The notes beneath the pieces were generated by a model. The model searched no databases and was not told where the DNA came from. It was given only the letters and a program-made list of their open reading frames with translations. Below, piece by piece: positions 26,892-35,737 of a stretch of 64,000 bases of DNA; position 1 is the stretch's first letter; the number at the start of each line of letters is the position of its first letter. The translations under genes and the position numbers were made by a program. The DNA lies in contig NZ_AMQH01000011.1 of NCBI RefSeq assembly GCF_000300195.1, forward strand, positions 248,001-312,000, in the 5' to 3' direction. This DNA is from Clostridium tunisiense TJ (GTDB taxonomy: Bacteria; Bacillota; Clostridia; Clostridiales; Clostridiaceae).

Positions 26892-29054
26892 TTAACGGCT
26901 CACTACACAATTTCTCCCTTTATTTTTACCTTCATAAAGAGCCTTATCTGCATCGTTGATTGTGAAATCCACACCTAGGTTCTCATTATACTCTGAAACT
27001 CCAAAGGTAACAGTAAGTTTAATTCTTTTTTTATCATAATTAAAGTTACTACCCTCTATTTTCTCTCTAATACGTTCACAAAGTAAAACTGCTTCCTCCT
27101 CATCTGTGTCAGGTAAGAGCATAAGAAACTCCTCCCCTCCCCATCTTGATAAAACATCTTGCTTTCTTATATTAGCCTTTAATATTTTTGATAGCTTTAC
27201 AAGAATATGATCCCCACAATTGTGTCCATACTTATCGTTGATGCTTTTAAAATAGTCAATATCTATGATAACAATAGAAAAGCTTCTTTTAACATCTTCA
27301 TAAGCAGCAGCTTCCTCTTGAATTTTACTCATAATATAACGTCTATTATAAATACCAGTCAGTACATCAGTTTTAGAAATGGCTTCTAGTTCATTTGTTT
27401 TAACCTTAAGTTCCTCAGACTTTTGAGAGTTATTTAAGGCAATGGCAATATAAGAAGCTAAAGCTTTAATCATTCCTATTGTTCTATCAGAGTAGGCATT
27501 AGACTTATAGCTTTGTACTGTCATAGCACCAACTATTTTGTTCTCAGTAATCAGTGGATAATAGATTATAGACTTACATTTGAACTTATTCTCAGTAGCT
27601 CCAACTCTAAGCTGTTGTTTATTATCCAGAATCATGTCGTTAATACAAATTTCTTTCTTTTCTCGTATGCATTTTGCTGCATAACTTTTTTCATTATCAA
27701 GCATAATGTGGTACAGAGGTAACCGTTTCCCCTGTTCTATAAGGATCTTAAAGTCGATACGTGCTTGCTCATTATTGTATAAACAAATGCCAAAAACATC
27801 TGCAGCCATGAGCTTATTTATATTTTTATAAACCATGTTAAGAACTTTTTTAATATCTAATGTGGCAGTTATTTTTTGGCCAATTTCACCAATAATTTTA
27901 ATATCTTCATAGGATGCAGCAAGAGCATTAGCCTTTAATGTAGTTTCCTCAGCCTTTCTTTTCAACTCTTCAGTTTTTAATCTTTGAATTTCTGCATCCT
28001 TTTGAGCCTTTTCAACCTTAAACTCAGTCATGTGTTGAGCAAGTTTATCATTTAATTCTGTAGTTTTTATTTTCTCATTCAAATGATGATAAGATTTAAG
28101 ATAATTAAAGGCTAATTTATAGTCCTTTTTCTTTTCATAGGTCTCTGCTAAAGTCATATAGATATCTTTTAAAATTCCATTGGTTTTTATTTTAGATGCT
28201 ATATTCCTTGCCCTAAGTAAATAATCAATGCCTTCTTCAACCTTTTCTTGTATTAAATAAAGGCTTCCAATATTATAAAGCATCTCTGCCTCTAGATACT
28301 GTTGATTACTTTCCTTATATATGGCAAGTGCCTTTTCAAAACTTTCCAAAGCTTGTTCCCACTGTCCTAATTCTTTGTAAATTAATCCATAAATACTATA
28401 ACACTGCCCAAGATAATATCCTTCAGAATTGTTATTCTGAAAAACTTCTATTGCACGTTTATTATATTCTAGCGCAAGCTGGGTGTTTTTCTTTATAAGA
28501 TACACGTCTGCAATATTTGAAAGAACTAGGCTCTCAATTTTATGCCTAGTGTCTTCAGCAACTTTTAAAGCTTCCTGGAAGAATTCTAAAGCATCATCAA
28601 ATTGCCCAGAATCATAGTATACTACTCCGATATTATTCAAAAAAGTTGGATCTATTTGTAACTTATTTTCTTTAATCAATTCTATTCCTCTTAAATAATA
28701 GCGCAAACCATATTCAAGATTACCCAAGTTAGTGTATAAGTATCCTAACACATAGCAAGCCTTCATTTGTACATCTGAATCACCTGAACTAATAGCCATC
28801 TCATTTCCTCTGTTAGCTAAGTCTAGTGCCTGAGCATACTTACTATGAGATCCGTAATATCTAGCTAATGCAATGAAGCTTAAGGCAATTCCCTTTTCAT
28901 AATTTAATTTTCTTGATAGTTTTTCTGCTTTTTTAATAAGGCTTATTGCACTTTTATCCCCAGCCTTAAGTAATTCCAAGCAATTTTCAAGTAACAAGTC
29001 AATTTCTCTTTGAGCTATATCCTTGCAATTATTTTCCACCACAATTGCCTCCAC
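26892..29054 (-). CDS. TPR-GAF-GGDEF diguanylate cyclase
   Basis: 720 residues, soluble. N-terminal TPR array (about 20-340, at least seven repeats such as NIGVVYYDSGQFDDALEFFQEAL), a coiled-coil linker (345-385, KTEELKRKAEETTLKA), a GAF domain (about 390-545) and a GGDEF domain (555-718) with DIDYFKSIND, GGEEF and a preceding RKQD inhibitory site. A cytoplasmic sensor that makes cyclic di-GMP in response to a GAF ligand or a TPR partner. Monocistronic. Confidence 0.92.
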   Translation of the reverse strand: MEAIVVENNCKDIAQREIDLLLENCLELLKAGDKSAISLIKKAEKLSRKLNYEKGIALSFIALARYYGSHSKYAQALDLANRGNEMAISSGDSDVQMKACYVLGYLYTNLGNLEYGLRYYLRGIELIKENKLQIDPTFLNNIGVVYYDSGQFDDALEFFQEALKVAEDTRHKIESLVLSNIADVYLIKKNTQLALEYNKRAIEVFQNNNSEGYYLGQCYSIYGLIYKELGQWEQALESFEKALAIYKESNQQYLEAEMLYNIGSLYLIQEKVEEGIDYLLRARNIASKIKTNGILKDIYMTLAETYEKKKDYKLAFNYLKSYHHLNEKIKTTELNDKLAQHMTEFKVEKAQKDAEIQRLKTEELKRKAEETTLKANALAASYEDIKIIGEIGQKITATLDIKKVLNMVYKNINKLMAADVFGICLYNNEQARIDFKILIEQGKRLPLYHIMLDNEKSYAAKCIREKKEICINDMILDNKQQLRVGATENKFKCKSIIYYPLITENKIVGAMTVQSYKSNAYSDRTIGMIKALASYIAIALNNSQKSEELKVKTNELEAISKTDVLTGIYNRRYIMSKIQEEAAAYEDVKRSFSIVIIDIDYFKSINDKYGHNCGDHILVKLSKILKANIRKQDVLSRWGGEEFLMLLPDTDEEEAVLLCERIREKIEGSNFNYDKKRIKLTVTFGVSEYNENLGVDFTINDADKALYEGKNKGRNCVVSR

Positions 29055-29192
29055 ATTTGCTATTTAATAATACTAAATAAAATTTAATGATATTTAATAA
29101 TACCACAAAAATCAAAATCTGTCTAAATAAACTAGTTTATAAAGTCAGAAAATTGTATCTAATCAACCTGTGTGTATTCTTCTAAAAAGTAT

Positions 29193-29813
29193 CTAAAATT
29201 TCATTATTCCTCTAAACAAACTGCACATGCCAAACATTGCTATAGAGGCTCCAATAATTTTATTTATTATACAAAATATCTCTATCTTAAAATTTCTTTT
29301 TGAACTATCAATTAATTTTGACACTGATATCCATAGGATTGTAGAACCAATGAATATAGATAATACAAATAACATATTTTTTCCTACTTCTAAAGTGTTT
29401 ATTTTTAACCCAATTTTCGTAAAAATTGTAAGGAAAACTAGAAATGTCATTGGATTTGAAAGTCCCAGTAAAAAGTTAGAAATCCCTGGATGTATAATGA
29501 ATTTTCTTTTCTCATCTACTATAGCCTTGTCCTTAAGTGCATTCATAAAAATATTTAATCCAAGGACTAAAAATAATGCTCCTATTGCATTATTAATTAA
29601 GTATTTGTGTTTATGTATAATATCATCGATAAAGCTAATACCAAATACTGCACATAAGGAATACACTACATCAGATGCTGCTGCTCCAACTCCAGAAAAA
29701 AAACCGCTTTTCCAGCCATTATTTATAGTTCTTTGAATGGCTATAATTCCAAGTGGTCCTATAGGAAAGGAAACAATCATTCCTATTATCAAACCCTTAA
29801 ATATCATGTTCAA
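29193..29813 (-). CDS. LysE/RhtB family exporter
   Basis: 206 residues with about six transmembrane helices. N-terminal GMIVSFPIGPLGIIAIQRTINNGWKSGFFSGVGAA and central FLLGLSNPMTFLVFLTIF are the LysE-family signatures. Exports amino acids or related small molecules. Start at TTG 29813 (GGGGG 6 nt upstream); ATG at 29807 is an alternative. Confidence 0.85.
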   Translation of the reverse strand: MNMIFKGLIIGMIVSFPIGPLGIIAIQRTINNGWKSGFFSGVGAAASDVVYSLCAVFGISFIDDIIHKHKYLINNAIGALFLVLGLNIFMNALKDKAIVDEKRKFIIHPGISNFLLGLSNPMTFLVFLTIFTKIGLKINTLEVGKNMLFVLSIFIGSTILWISVSKLIDSSKRNFKIEIFCIINKIIGASIAMFGMCSLFRGIMKF

Positions 29814-30046
29814 TTTATTCCCCCCTAAAGATTCCCTTATAATACTAAAATATTATAAAGATACCACTAATAACTTTAATCGCTATTAACATATATATCA
29901 TATGTTTAATCTATATAACAGTACTTTCTTAAATTTATTTATATCCTATATAGTTTCGATTATAAAATATATGATATTAGTAGAATAATTATAATCACTA
30001 AACTATTCTCTACCTAAAGTAATAACCTTACACCAGACTCTAGACC

Positions 30047-30075
30047 TTGACATATTATACTATTAGATTTATTAT
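30047..30075 (+). promoter_or_regulatory. Promoter of the M-box/mgtE transcript
   Basis: TTGACA, 17-bp spacer, TATTAT: a near-consensus housekeeping promoter placed so that transcription begins about 15 nt before the riboswitch. Confidence 0.8.
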
Positions 30076-30087
30076 TTTATATATAAT

Positions 30088-30248
30088 TAAATAATCTCGG
30101 TAGGTGAGGTTACTACAAGGATACGGATTGCTGCCGTAAAAGAATGGAAACATTCTTAACTGGTTAGCAGGTTTTGCCGAACAAAGAAGGCTTAATCTAA
30201 TGCAATTACATTGCCTTGCAGAGCTAAAACTTGAACGAGAAAGTATTG
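30088..30248 (+). ncRNA. M-box (ykoK) magnesium riboswitch
   Basis: Contains the M-box core words: GGTAGGTGAGGTTACTAC, GGATACGGATTGCTGCCG, a GGTTAGCAGGTTTTGCCG segment and the closing TTGCAGAGCTAAAACTTGAACGAG. AATA/ATCTCG near the 5' end pair with CGAG/TATT to close P1. It precedes mgtE and an intrinsic terminator. AACTTGAA at 30228-30235 can pair with TTCAAGTT at 30268-30275, which would break the terminator and act as the antiterminator when Mg2+ is low. Confidence 0.95.
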
Positions 30249-30255
30249 AGCAAAT

Positions 30256-30294
30256 ACCTTCGTTATCTTCAAGTTTACGGAGGTTTTTTATTTT
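30256..30294 (+). terminator. Riboswitch-controlled terminator T1
   Basis: ACCTTCGT/ACGGAGG(T) stem with 13-nt loop then TTTTTTATTTT. The loop holds TTCAAGTT, complementary to the end of the M-box, so terminator and antiterminator are mutually exclusive. Confidence 0.88.
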
Positions 30295-30316
30295 GAATTT
30301 TCGGAGGTGAAAAAGA

Positions 30317-30430
30317 ATGGACTCAGCCGGTAGTAGTTTGGATGGAACGGACAATTTTATATGGTTAAATAGTACTTTTCATTTGAAGGCAAGCTCTGTT
30401 CTTTTTTACATCTTGAAGCCACCTAACTAA
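30317..30430 (+). CDS. 37-codon leader ORF between riboswitch and mgtE
   Basis: Starts with ATG 9 nt after a consensus GGAGGTG and runs 37 codons to TAA; the peptide begins MDSAGSSLDGTDNFIWLN and ends FYILKPPN. It lies after the M-box terminator T1 and before a second hairpin T2, with no other gene inside. The good ribosome site argues for translation; a leader peptide sensing translation (as for mgtA-type leaders) is an inference, since the sequence is not one I recognise. Confidence 0.5.
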   Translation: MDSAGSSLDGTDNFIWLNSTFHLKASSVLFYILKPPN

Positions 30431-30502
30431 ATTGTTTCTATTAATCATATAATTGCTGTCCTCATTTATTCTTAACTATGAGATTCCCCTTATACTGGCC
30501 GT

Positions 30503-30539
30503 AAAATAAAGGCTTCCATTGCAATGAAGTTTTTATTTT
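30503..30539 (+). terminator. Second hairpin T2 before mgtE
   Basis: AAAATAAAGGCTTC pairs with GAAGTTTTTATTTT (two G-T pairs) around a 9-nt loop, ending in T-rich sequence; it follows the leader ORF and precedes mgtE. Confidence 0.6.
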
Positions 30540-30613
30540 AACTCTTAAATTCTCCTTTTCCTAAACCACAAGGTGAAGGTGTTAGGGAATTTATTACAGT
30601 ACAGAATTCTTAT

Positions 30614-30630
30614 ATTTAGATTATCTAAAT
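30614..30630. promoter_or_regulatory. 17-bp palindrome upstream of mgtE
   Basis: ATTTAGATTATCTAAAT is a perfect palindrome with a single central base, 27 bp before the mgtE start. Possible repressor site; the factor is unknown. Confidence 0.45.
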
Positions 30631-30656
30631 GTATATTTAAGAGGCGGTGATTAAAA

Positions 30657-31994
30657 ATGAATAAAGTAGAAACTTTAATCCATGTTTTATCAAAGGATAA
30701 ATATGAGCTTCTATCAGAGTTTCTCTATGACGCTCATCCTATCGATGTTGCTATTCTTTTAGAGGAATTAGATGATGAAAACTTAGTGAAGTTTAATTCT
30801 TTAGTAAACAGCCAGCTTATGGCTAAGTTTTTTGAGCAATCAACTATAGAACTTCAAGTAAGGTTAATTAAACTTATTGATTTTCAATCAATAGTAAATA
30901 TTTTCTCATTTATGTCAAAGGATGATGTTGCCGATATTCTTGGGGGTCTACCAATAAAAATGAGAAAAGCTTTGCTTAAAATCATGAAAAAAAGTGATAC
31001 TATAAAGCTAGAGGAATTACTAGGTTATGCTGAAGATAGTGCTGGTGGTATTATGACAACAGAATATATATCCCTTCGAAGAGATTTAACCACCTCAGAG
31101 GCTTTAAGTAAAATTAAAAATATAGGTCCTAAAACAGAAATAATCGAAACAATTTTTATAACAAATCAAAAAAAAGAGCTAGTTGGAACTGTTGATTTAA
31201 GAGATATATTAATTTCTCCTGAAGATAAACTACTTGAAGAGATAATGAGAGAAAATATTATTTATGTATATCCTGACATAGATCAAGAACACGTTGCTTT
31301 GCTAGTTTCAAAATATGATCTAAAGGCAATTCCTGTTGTAAATCACAGAAAAAGTCTCTTAGGAATTATTACTGTAGATGACATTATTGATGTTATCGTT
31401 GAAGAACAGACAGAAGACATGCTTCATTTAAGTGGTGTTAGTAAAGAGGAAAGAGTAGATAGCACTCTTTTAACCTCTGTAAGAAAAAGACTTCCTTGGT
31501 TATTTATAAACTTAATTACAGCATTTTTAGCTTCTTTTACAGTAGGCTTATTTGAAGATGTTATAGCTCAGGTGGTAGCACTAGCCGCTGCTATGCCTAT
31601 TGTTGCAGGAATGGGCGGAAACGCAGGCACTCAATCCTTATCTGTAGTTATTAGAAGTATTGCCCTAGGTGAAGTTGATTTAAAAAGTAATTGGAAGCTC
31701 ATCTTTAAAGAGGTTTTTCTCGGTATGATAAATGGAGCAGCTACAGGTTTAGTGACTGGATTTATATTATATTTAAAGTATGGAAATCCATATCTTGCCC
31801 TTATTATTTTTATTGCTATGATTGGAAATTTAGTTATAGCGGGCTTCTTTGGTTTTTTAATTCCTCTTGTTTTAAAAATGTTAGGTATAGACCCTGCACT
31901 AGCATCCTCCATATTCCTAACAACTGCAACAGATGTATGCGGATTCTTTCTTTTTCTTGGGTTAGCTAAAAACTTTTTGAAATTTTTAATATAG
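30657..31994 (+). CDS. mgtE: Magnesium transporter MgtE
   Basis: 445 residues, the normal length. Cytosolic MgtE_N domain (1-125), two CBS domains (about 130-255) that sense Mg2+, a plug helix, then five transmembrane helices with the pore motif PIVAGMGGNAGTQSLS. Imports Mg2+ down its gradient and closes when cytosolic Mg2+ is high. The start has GAGGCGGTGA upstream. Expression is controlled by the M-box riboswitch and terminators in its 570-nt leader. Confidence 0.97.
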   Translation: MNKVETLIHVLSKDKYELLSEFLYDAHPIDVAILLEELDDENLVKFNSLVNSQLMAKFFEQSTIELQVRLIKLIDFQSIVNIFSFMSKDDVADILGGLPIKMRKALLKIMKKSDTIKLEELLGYAEDSAGGIMTTEYISLRRDLTTSEALSKIKNIGPKTEIIETIFITNQKKELVGTVDLRDILISPEDKLLEEIMRENIIYVYPDIDQEHVALLVSKYDLKAIPVVNHRKSLLGIITVDDIIDVIVEEQTEDMLHLSGVSKEERVDSTLLTSVRKRLPWLFINLITAFLASFTVGLFEDVIAQVVALAAAMPIVAGMGGNAGTQSLSVVIRSIALGEVDLKSNWKLIFKEVFLGMINGAATGLVTGFILYLKYGNPYLALIIFIAMIGNLVIAGFFGFLIPLVLKMLGIDPALASSIFLTTATDVCGFFLFLGLAKNFLKFLI

Positions 31995-31997
31995 ATA

Positions 31998-32039
31998 ACA
32001 AAACTCCTAGGTATCTCATTATTAACCTAGGAGTTTTGT
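31998..32039. terminator. Bidirectional terminator of mgtE and ftsH
   Basis: 15-bp perfect stem (ACAAAACTCCTAGGT and complement) with 12-nt loop, between converging genes. Confidence 0.85.
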
Positions 32040-32099
32040 TCTTCTCTAAATAGCTTTATTATAACCTTAACAACTTTCTTATCATATGTCCTTTACTTG

Positions 32100-33917
32100 T
32101 TAGGATAAGATGGCCATGAATTCTTCTCCTGTAATAGTCTCTTTTTCTAGGAGATATTTTGCCAATTCATGAAGCTTTTCTTTGTTTTCTTCTAATATAT
32201 CAAGAGCCCTTTTATGGCAAGTTTTAATAATTTGAAGGACTTCCTCATCAATCTTAGCTGCGGTTTCAGCCGATACTATTAATGAAGCATCTCCACCTAA
32301 ATATTGATTGTTTACAGTTTCTAGAGCCATCATATCAAACTTTTCACTCATACCAAATCTAGTAACCATAGCTCTACCAATCTTTGTGGCTTGCTCAATG
32401 TCATTAGAAGCTCCGGAAGTTATGCTATTAAACACAATTTCCTCCGCAGCACGCCCGCCCATATAGGTAGCTATCTTATCTAATGCTTGCTCTTTTGTCA
32501 TTAGAACCTTTTCACCTTCTTCCACCTGCATGGTGTAGCCTAATGCACCAGAAGTTCTAGGTATTATAGTTATCTTGTGTACTGGTGCAGAGTGGTTTTG
32601 CTTTGCTGCAACAAGCGCATGACCGATTTCATGATAAGCAATAGTTAATTTATCCTTCATGGAAATCACTGCATTTTTTCTTTGGTATCCAGCAATTACA
32701 ACTTCTACTGCTTCTTCTAAATCACTTTGAATTATATATTTACGTCCAAACTTTACTGCACGAAGTGCTCCTTCATTGATGATGTTAGCTAAATCTGCTC
32801 CTGAAGCTCCTGAAGTAGCTCTTGCAATGCCATTGAAATCTATATCATCGCCTAATTTAACATTTTTTCCATGTACTTTTAATATGTCTTCACGGCCTCT
32901 TAAATCAGGTAACTCTACAGGAACTCTTCTATCAAATCTCCCTGGTCTTAATAATGCTTTATCAAGGGTTTCAGGTCTATTTGTAGCTGCTAAAATTACT
33001 ACCCCTTTATCTGCATCGAAGCCATCCATCTCAGTTAAAAGTTGGTTTAATGTTTGTTCTCTTTCATCATTACCACCTGGACCTGCTGAATTTCTACTTT
33101 TACCTATAGTATCTATTTCATCGATGAACACAATACAAGGTGACTTTTCCTGTGCTTGTTTAAATAAATCTCTCACTCTAGCAGCACCCATCCCAACAAA
33201 CATCTCTACAAATTCTGAACCTGAAATTGAAAAGAAGGGTACTTTTGATTCTCCTGCTACTGCCTTTGCAAGAAGGGTCTTACCTGTTCCTGGAGGACCT
33301 ACTAATAGTGCTCCCTTTGGAACCTTTGCTCCAATTTCCTTATATTTTTGAGGATTGTGTAGGAAATCTACAATTTCTTGTAAAGCTTCCTTAGCTTCAT
33401 CTTGTCCTGCTACATCGGCAAAAGTCTTCCCAGTTTGTGCTTCCACATATACTTTCACATTACTCTTCCCAAAGGTCATTGCATTTCCCATGCCACCCAT
33501 CTTACCTTGTATTTTTCCTACAAGCCTCTGTCCAAGGATTGTGAAGATCACCATTGGAAGAATCCATGATAATAGGAAACTAACAAGTGGCGAAGTTTCC
33601 TTTGGTATAACTCTTTCAAAGCTTACATTAGCACTATAAAGACGTTTAACTAAATCAGGGTCTTCTAAACGACCTGTTATATAAAGACCTTCTTTTCCCT
33701 CTTCATTAACAGCGCTAAAGCCTATTTGGTTTTCTTGTATTTCAACTTTTCTAACCTGCCCACTCTCAATTTGCTTTAAAAACGTACCATAATCAACTTT
33801 GCTAATTTCCTTTTGCAATATCATAGGTAGTAATAAGGTATTTGCAAGCATCATAATGACTATTACCACAATATAATAATAAATCAAAGGTTTTTTAGAA
33901 TTTTTTTGTATTTTCAT
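32100..33917 (-). CDS. ftsH: ATP-dependent zinc metalloprotease FtsH
   Basis: 605 residues. Two transmembrane helices (13-33 and 112-131) bracket a small extracytoplasmic domain; the AAA+ module has Walker A GPPGTGKT (207-214), Walker B VFIDEID, SRH and arginine fingers RPGRFDRR; the protease has zinc motif HEIGH (429-433) and the distal Asp in ASNDIEQAT. Degrades membrane and regulatory proteins. Shorter C-terminal tail than Bacillus FtsH. Monocistronic. Confidence 0.96.
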   Translation of the reverse strand: MKIQKNSKKPLIYYYIVVIVIMMLANTLLLPMILQKEISKVDYGTFLKQIESGQVRKVEIQENQIGFSAVNEEGKEGLYITGRLEDPDLVKRLYSANVSFERVIPKETSPLVSFLLSWILPMVIFTILGQRLVGKIQGKMGGMGNAMTFGKSNVKVYVEAQTGKTFADVAGQDEAKEALQEIVDFLHNPQKYKEIGAKVPKGALLVGPPGTGKTLLAKAVAGESKVPFFSISGSEFVEMFVGMGAARVRDLFKQAQEKSPCIVFIDEIDTIGKSRNSAGPGGNDEREQTLNQLLTEMDGFDADKGVVILAATNRPETLDKALLRPGRFDRRVPVELPDLRGREDILKVHGKNVKLGDDIDFNGIARATSGASGADLANIINEGALRAVKFGRKYIIQSDLEEAVEVVIAGYQRKNAVISMKDKLTIAYHEIGHALVAAKQNHSAPVHKITIIPRTSGALGYTMQVEEGEKVLMTKEQALDKIATYMGGRAAEEIVFNSITSGASNDIEQATKIGRAMVTRFGMSEKFDMMALETVNNQYLGGDASLIVSAETAAKIDEEVLQIIKTCHKRALDILEENKEKLHELAKYLLEKETITGEEFMAILS

Positions 33918-34034
33918 TAAATTTCTCCTTCTAAATGGTATTTCCTTACTACAGATTTACAACGTATTTTCAAGTAAGTTTTATTTCTGTGATTGTGCAA
34001 ATTAATTTAACTCCGCAAACCTCTTCCACATTCC

Positions 34035-35342
34035 TTACAGCTTATATTTTTTAAGTCCTTCATCCATATTATTAGCTAAAGTATTTAATTCTTCCGCTGA
34101 ATTTGACATTTCTTTAAAAATTTCTAACTGAGAATCTGCACTTGCAGCTAATTCCTCACTAGCTGCTGCTGTTTGCTCTGAAACTCTTGTACTGTTTTCA
34201 ATAGCAGAAATAGCATCCTCTTTTAGATTTTCCATGTGGTTTATTGCTTCGTTTGTGTCATTGATTTTTTGTATAATTGATTCAATAGACTTAGCTATTT
34301 TATTAAAGGAACTCTCAGTCTGATCAACGGCTTCGAGTTGCTCACTAGAAACATTCTTCATAGACCTCATAGCATTAATTGCCTGTTGAGAATCCTTTTG
34401 AATATTTTTCATTGTATTTTTAATTTGTTCAGTTGATTTTTTACTTTCCTCTGCTAGTTTTCTAACTTCTTCTGCAACTACTGCAAAGCCTCTACCTGAC
34501 TCTCCAGCTCTAGCAGCTTCAATGGCAGCGTTAAGAGCTAGAAGATTTGTTTGGTCTGCAATACTTTGTATTGAATCTACGAACAAACTTATATTATTTA
34601 ACGTAACAGTAAGATTTTCTATAGCCTCAAATATCTTCTCTGAAGATATATTGTAATTATCAGATTCAATTCTTAGACTTTTAACAGTTTCAAGTCCTTC
34701 TTTATTTAAGCTACTTACACTGCTAGCCTCAGTCATCATATCGTGATAACTGTTACTAACAGCATCTATATGTTGAGACAATGCCTCAATCTTATCTACA
34801 CTTTTTTGTGTTTCTGCCACTTGATTAGTTACACCTTTAGCAATTTCATCAATTGTGTTAGTTATTTCAGATATTGTTGCTGTGGCTTGTCTTACTTTTT
34901 CAGACATATTTAAAGAGGAGCTAACCATGGCTTTTGTAAGCTCAAAGCTTCCTTGTATTATTTTTCTCATTTCTGAAGTTAATGAGTTCATGTGATCTGC
35001 AATCTTGCCTAAAGCTTTGAAATCCTTCTTTTCAATATCCATAGATAAATCTCCAGAGTTTATAGCATGAGCAACATTAGTAAAATTGCTAGAAGCTTTT
35101 TTAATTACTGCCATAAATATAACTAATAAAAGTAATGCTAAAACTATATTTGATATAACACAAACTGTTGCTATCATTAAAAAGTTTTTTGAACCAGTAA
35201 TGGCTTTTAATAAAAGCGCTAATATTGAACCCTCAACAGCTGTAACTATCACTGATAAAAAAATAGTGGCAGTAAAAGTTGCCTTTAATAGCTTTCCTAC
35301 ACTGCTTCCTTTACTTATACCTTTTTGAATTAACTCACTCAT
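34035..35342 (-). CDS. Methyl-accepting chemotaxis-type signalling protein
   Basis: 435 residues. Two adjacent transmembrane helices (about 24-46 and 55-78) with almost no external loop, a short HAMP-like linker, then a long coiled-coil signalling domain with the conserved hairpin tip [20 protein letters not shown] and [15 protein letters not shown]. There is no ligand-binding domain outside the membrane, so it senses an internal or membrane signal. No methylation genes nearby. Monocistronic. Confidence 0.9.
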   Translation of the reverse strand: MSELIQKGISKGSSVGKLLKATFTATIFLSVIVTAVEGSILALLLKAITGSKNFLMIATVCVISNIVLALLLLVIFMAVIKKASSNFTNVAHAINSGDLSMDIEKKDFKALGKIADHMNSLTSEMRKIIQGSFELTKAMVSSSLNMSEKVRQATATISEITNTIDEIAKGVTNQVAETQKSVDKIEALSQHIDAVSNSYHDMMTEASSVSSLNKEGLETVKSLRIESDNYNISSEKIFEAIENLTVTLNNISLFVDSIQSIADQTNLLALNAAIEAARAGESGRGFAVVAEEVRKLAEESKKSTEQIKNTMKNIQKDSQQAINAMRSMKNVSSEQLEAVDQTESSFNKIAKSIESIIQKINDTNEAINHMENLKEDAISAIENSTRVSEQTAAASEELAASADSQLEIFKEMSNSAEELNTLANNMDEGLKKYKL

Positions 35343-35608
35343 GGATATTTCCCCCTACACTTTTTTGTTCCTTTTAATACATCTTCATTTTTACGCTTCA
35401 TACAGTCAGCAAAAATAAAGACTTTCTTATTCCTGCTTCTCATCTTGGTTCCCTTAAAGCTTTCTAGTGTTTCATAAAATACATTTTCACCTTCATAGCC
35501 TATATTTTGTCTACTCCGCCTATCAATCTATATTTTTCCTTATGTTTCTCACCAATCCTTTGCGATAATTACCAGGAAATAGCGCTGGTTTTATGAGGCC
35601 AAGCTTCC

Positions 35609-35637
35609 TTGACACCATTTTTTTAATTTGATACCAT
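35609..35637 (+). promoter_or_regulatory. Likely promoter of cardiolipin synthase gene
   Basis: TTGACA, 17-bp spacer, TACCAT. The palindrome TACCGACTAGCCGGTA begins 6 bp downstream of the -10, at the expected start of transcription. Confidence 0.55.
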
Positions 35638-35642
35638 TATCG

Positions 35643-35658
35643 TACCGACTAGCCGGTA
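35643..35658. promoter_or_regulatory. Candidate operator palindrome
   Basis: TACCGACTAGCCGGTA: TACCG/CGGTA arms around CTAG, one mismatched pair. It is markedly more GC-rich than the surrounding DNA. Similar ACCGNCTAGNCGGT-type sites are typical of TetR-family operators; no such regulator is encoded in this window. Confidence 0.55.
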
Positions 35659-35737
35659 AATAAGTATTATATTAATATATCATAATAAACAGCTTTATTA
35701 AAGAGTAAAATCATTAAATATTCGAGGTGTAAAAATA

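Larger units (their letters stand above)
35343..35737. other. Divergent region between MCP and cardiolipin synthase genes
   Basis: No gene. Plus-strand TTGACA (35609-35614) lies 17 bp from TACCAT, followed by the palindrome at 35643-35658. Near 35475-35505 is a degenerate sequence shared with about 24838 and 4028. Confidence 0.5.

Noticed and set aside
30055..30354. 99-codon minus-strand ORF
   Set aside because: It is the antisense of the M-box riboswitch and terminator; its residues follow RNA structure, not a protein family.
32776..33351. 191-codon plus-strand ORF
   Set aside because: Antisense of ftsH AAA+ region; low complexity and no start site.
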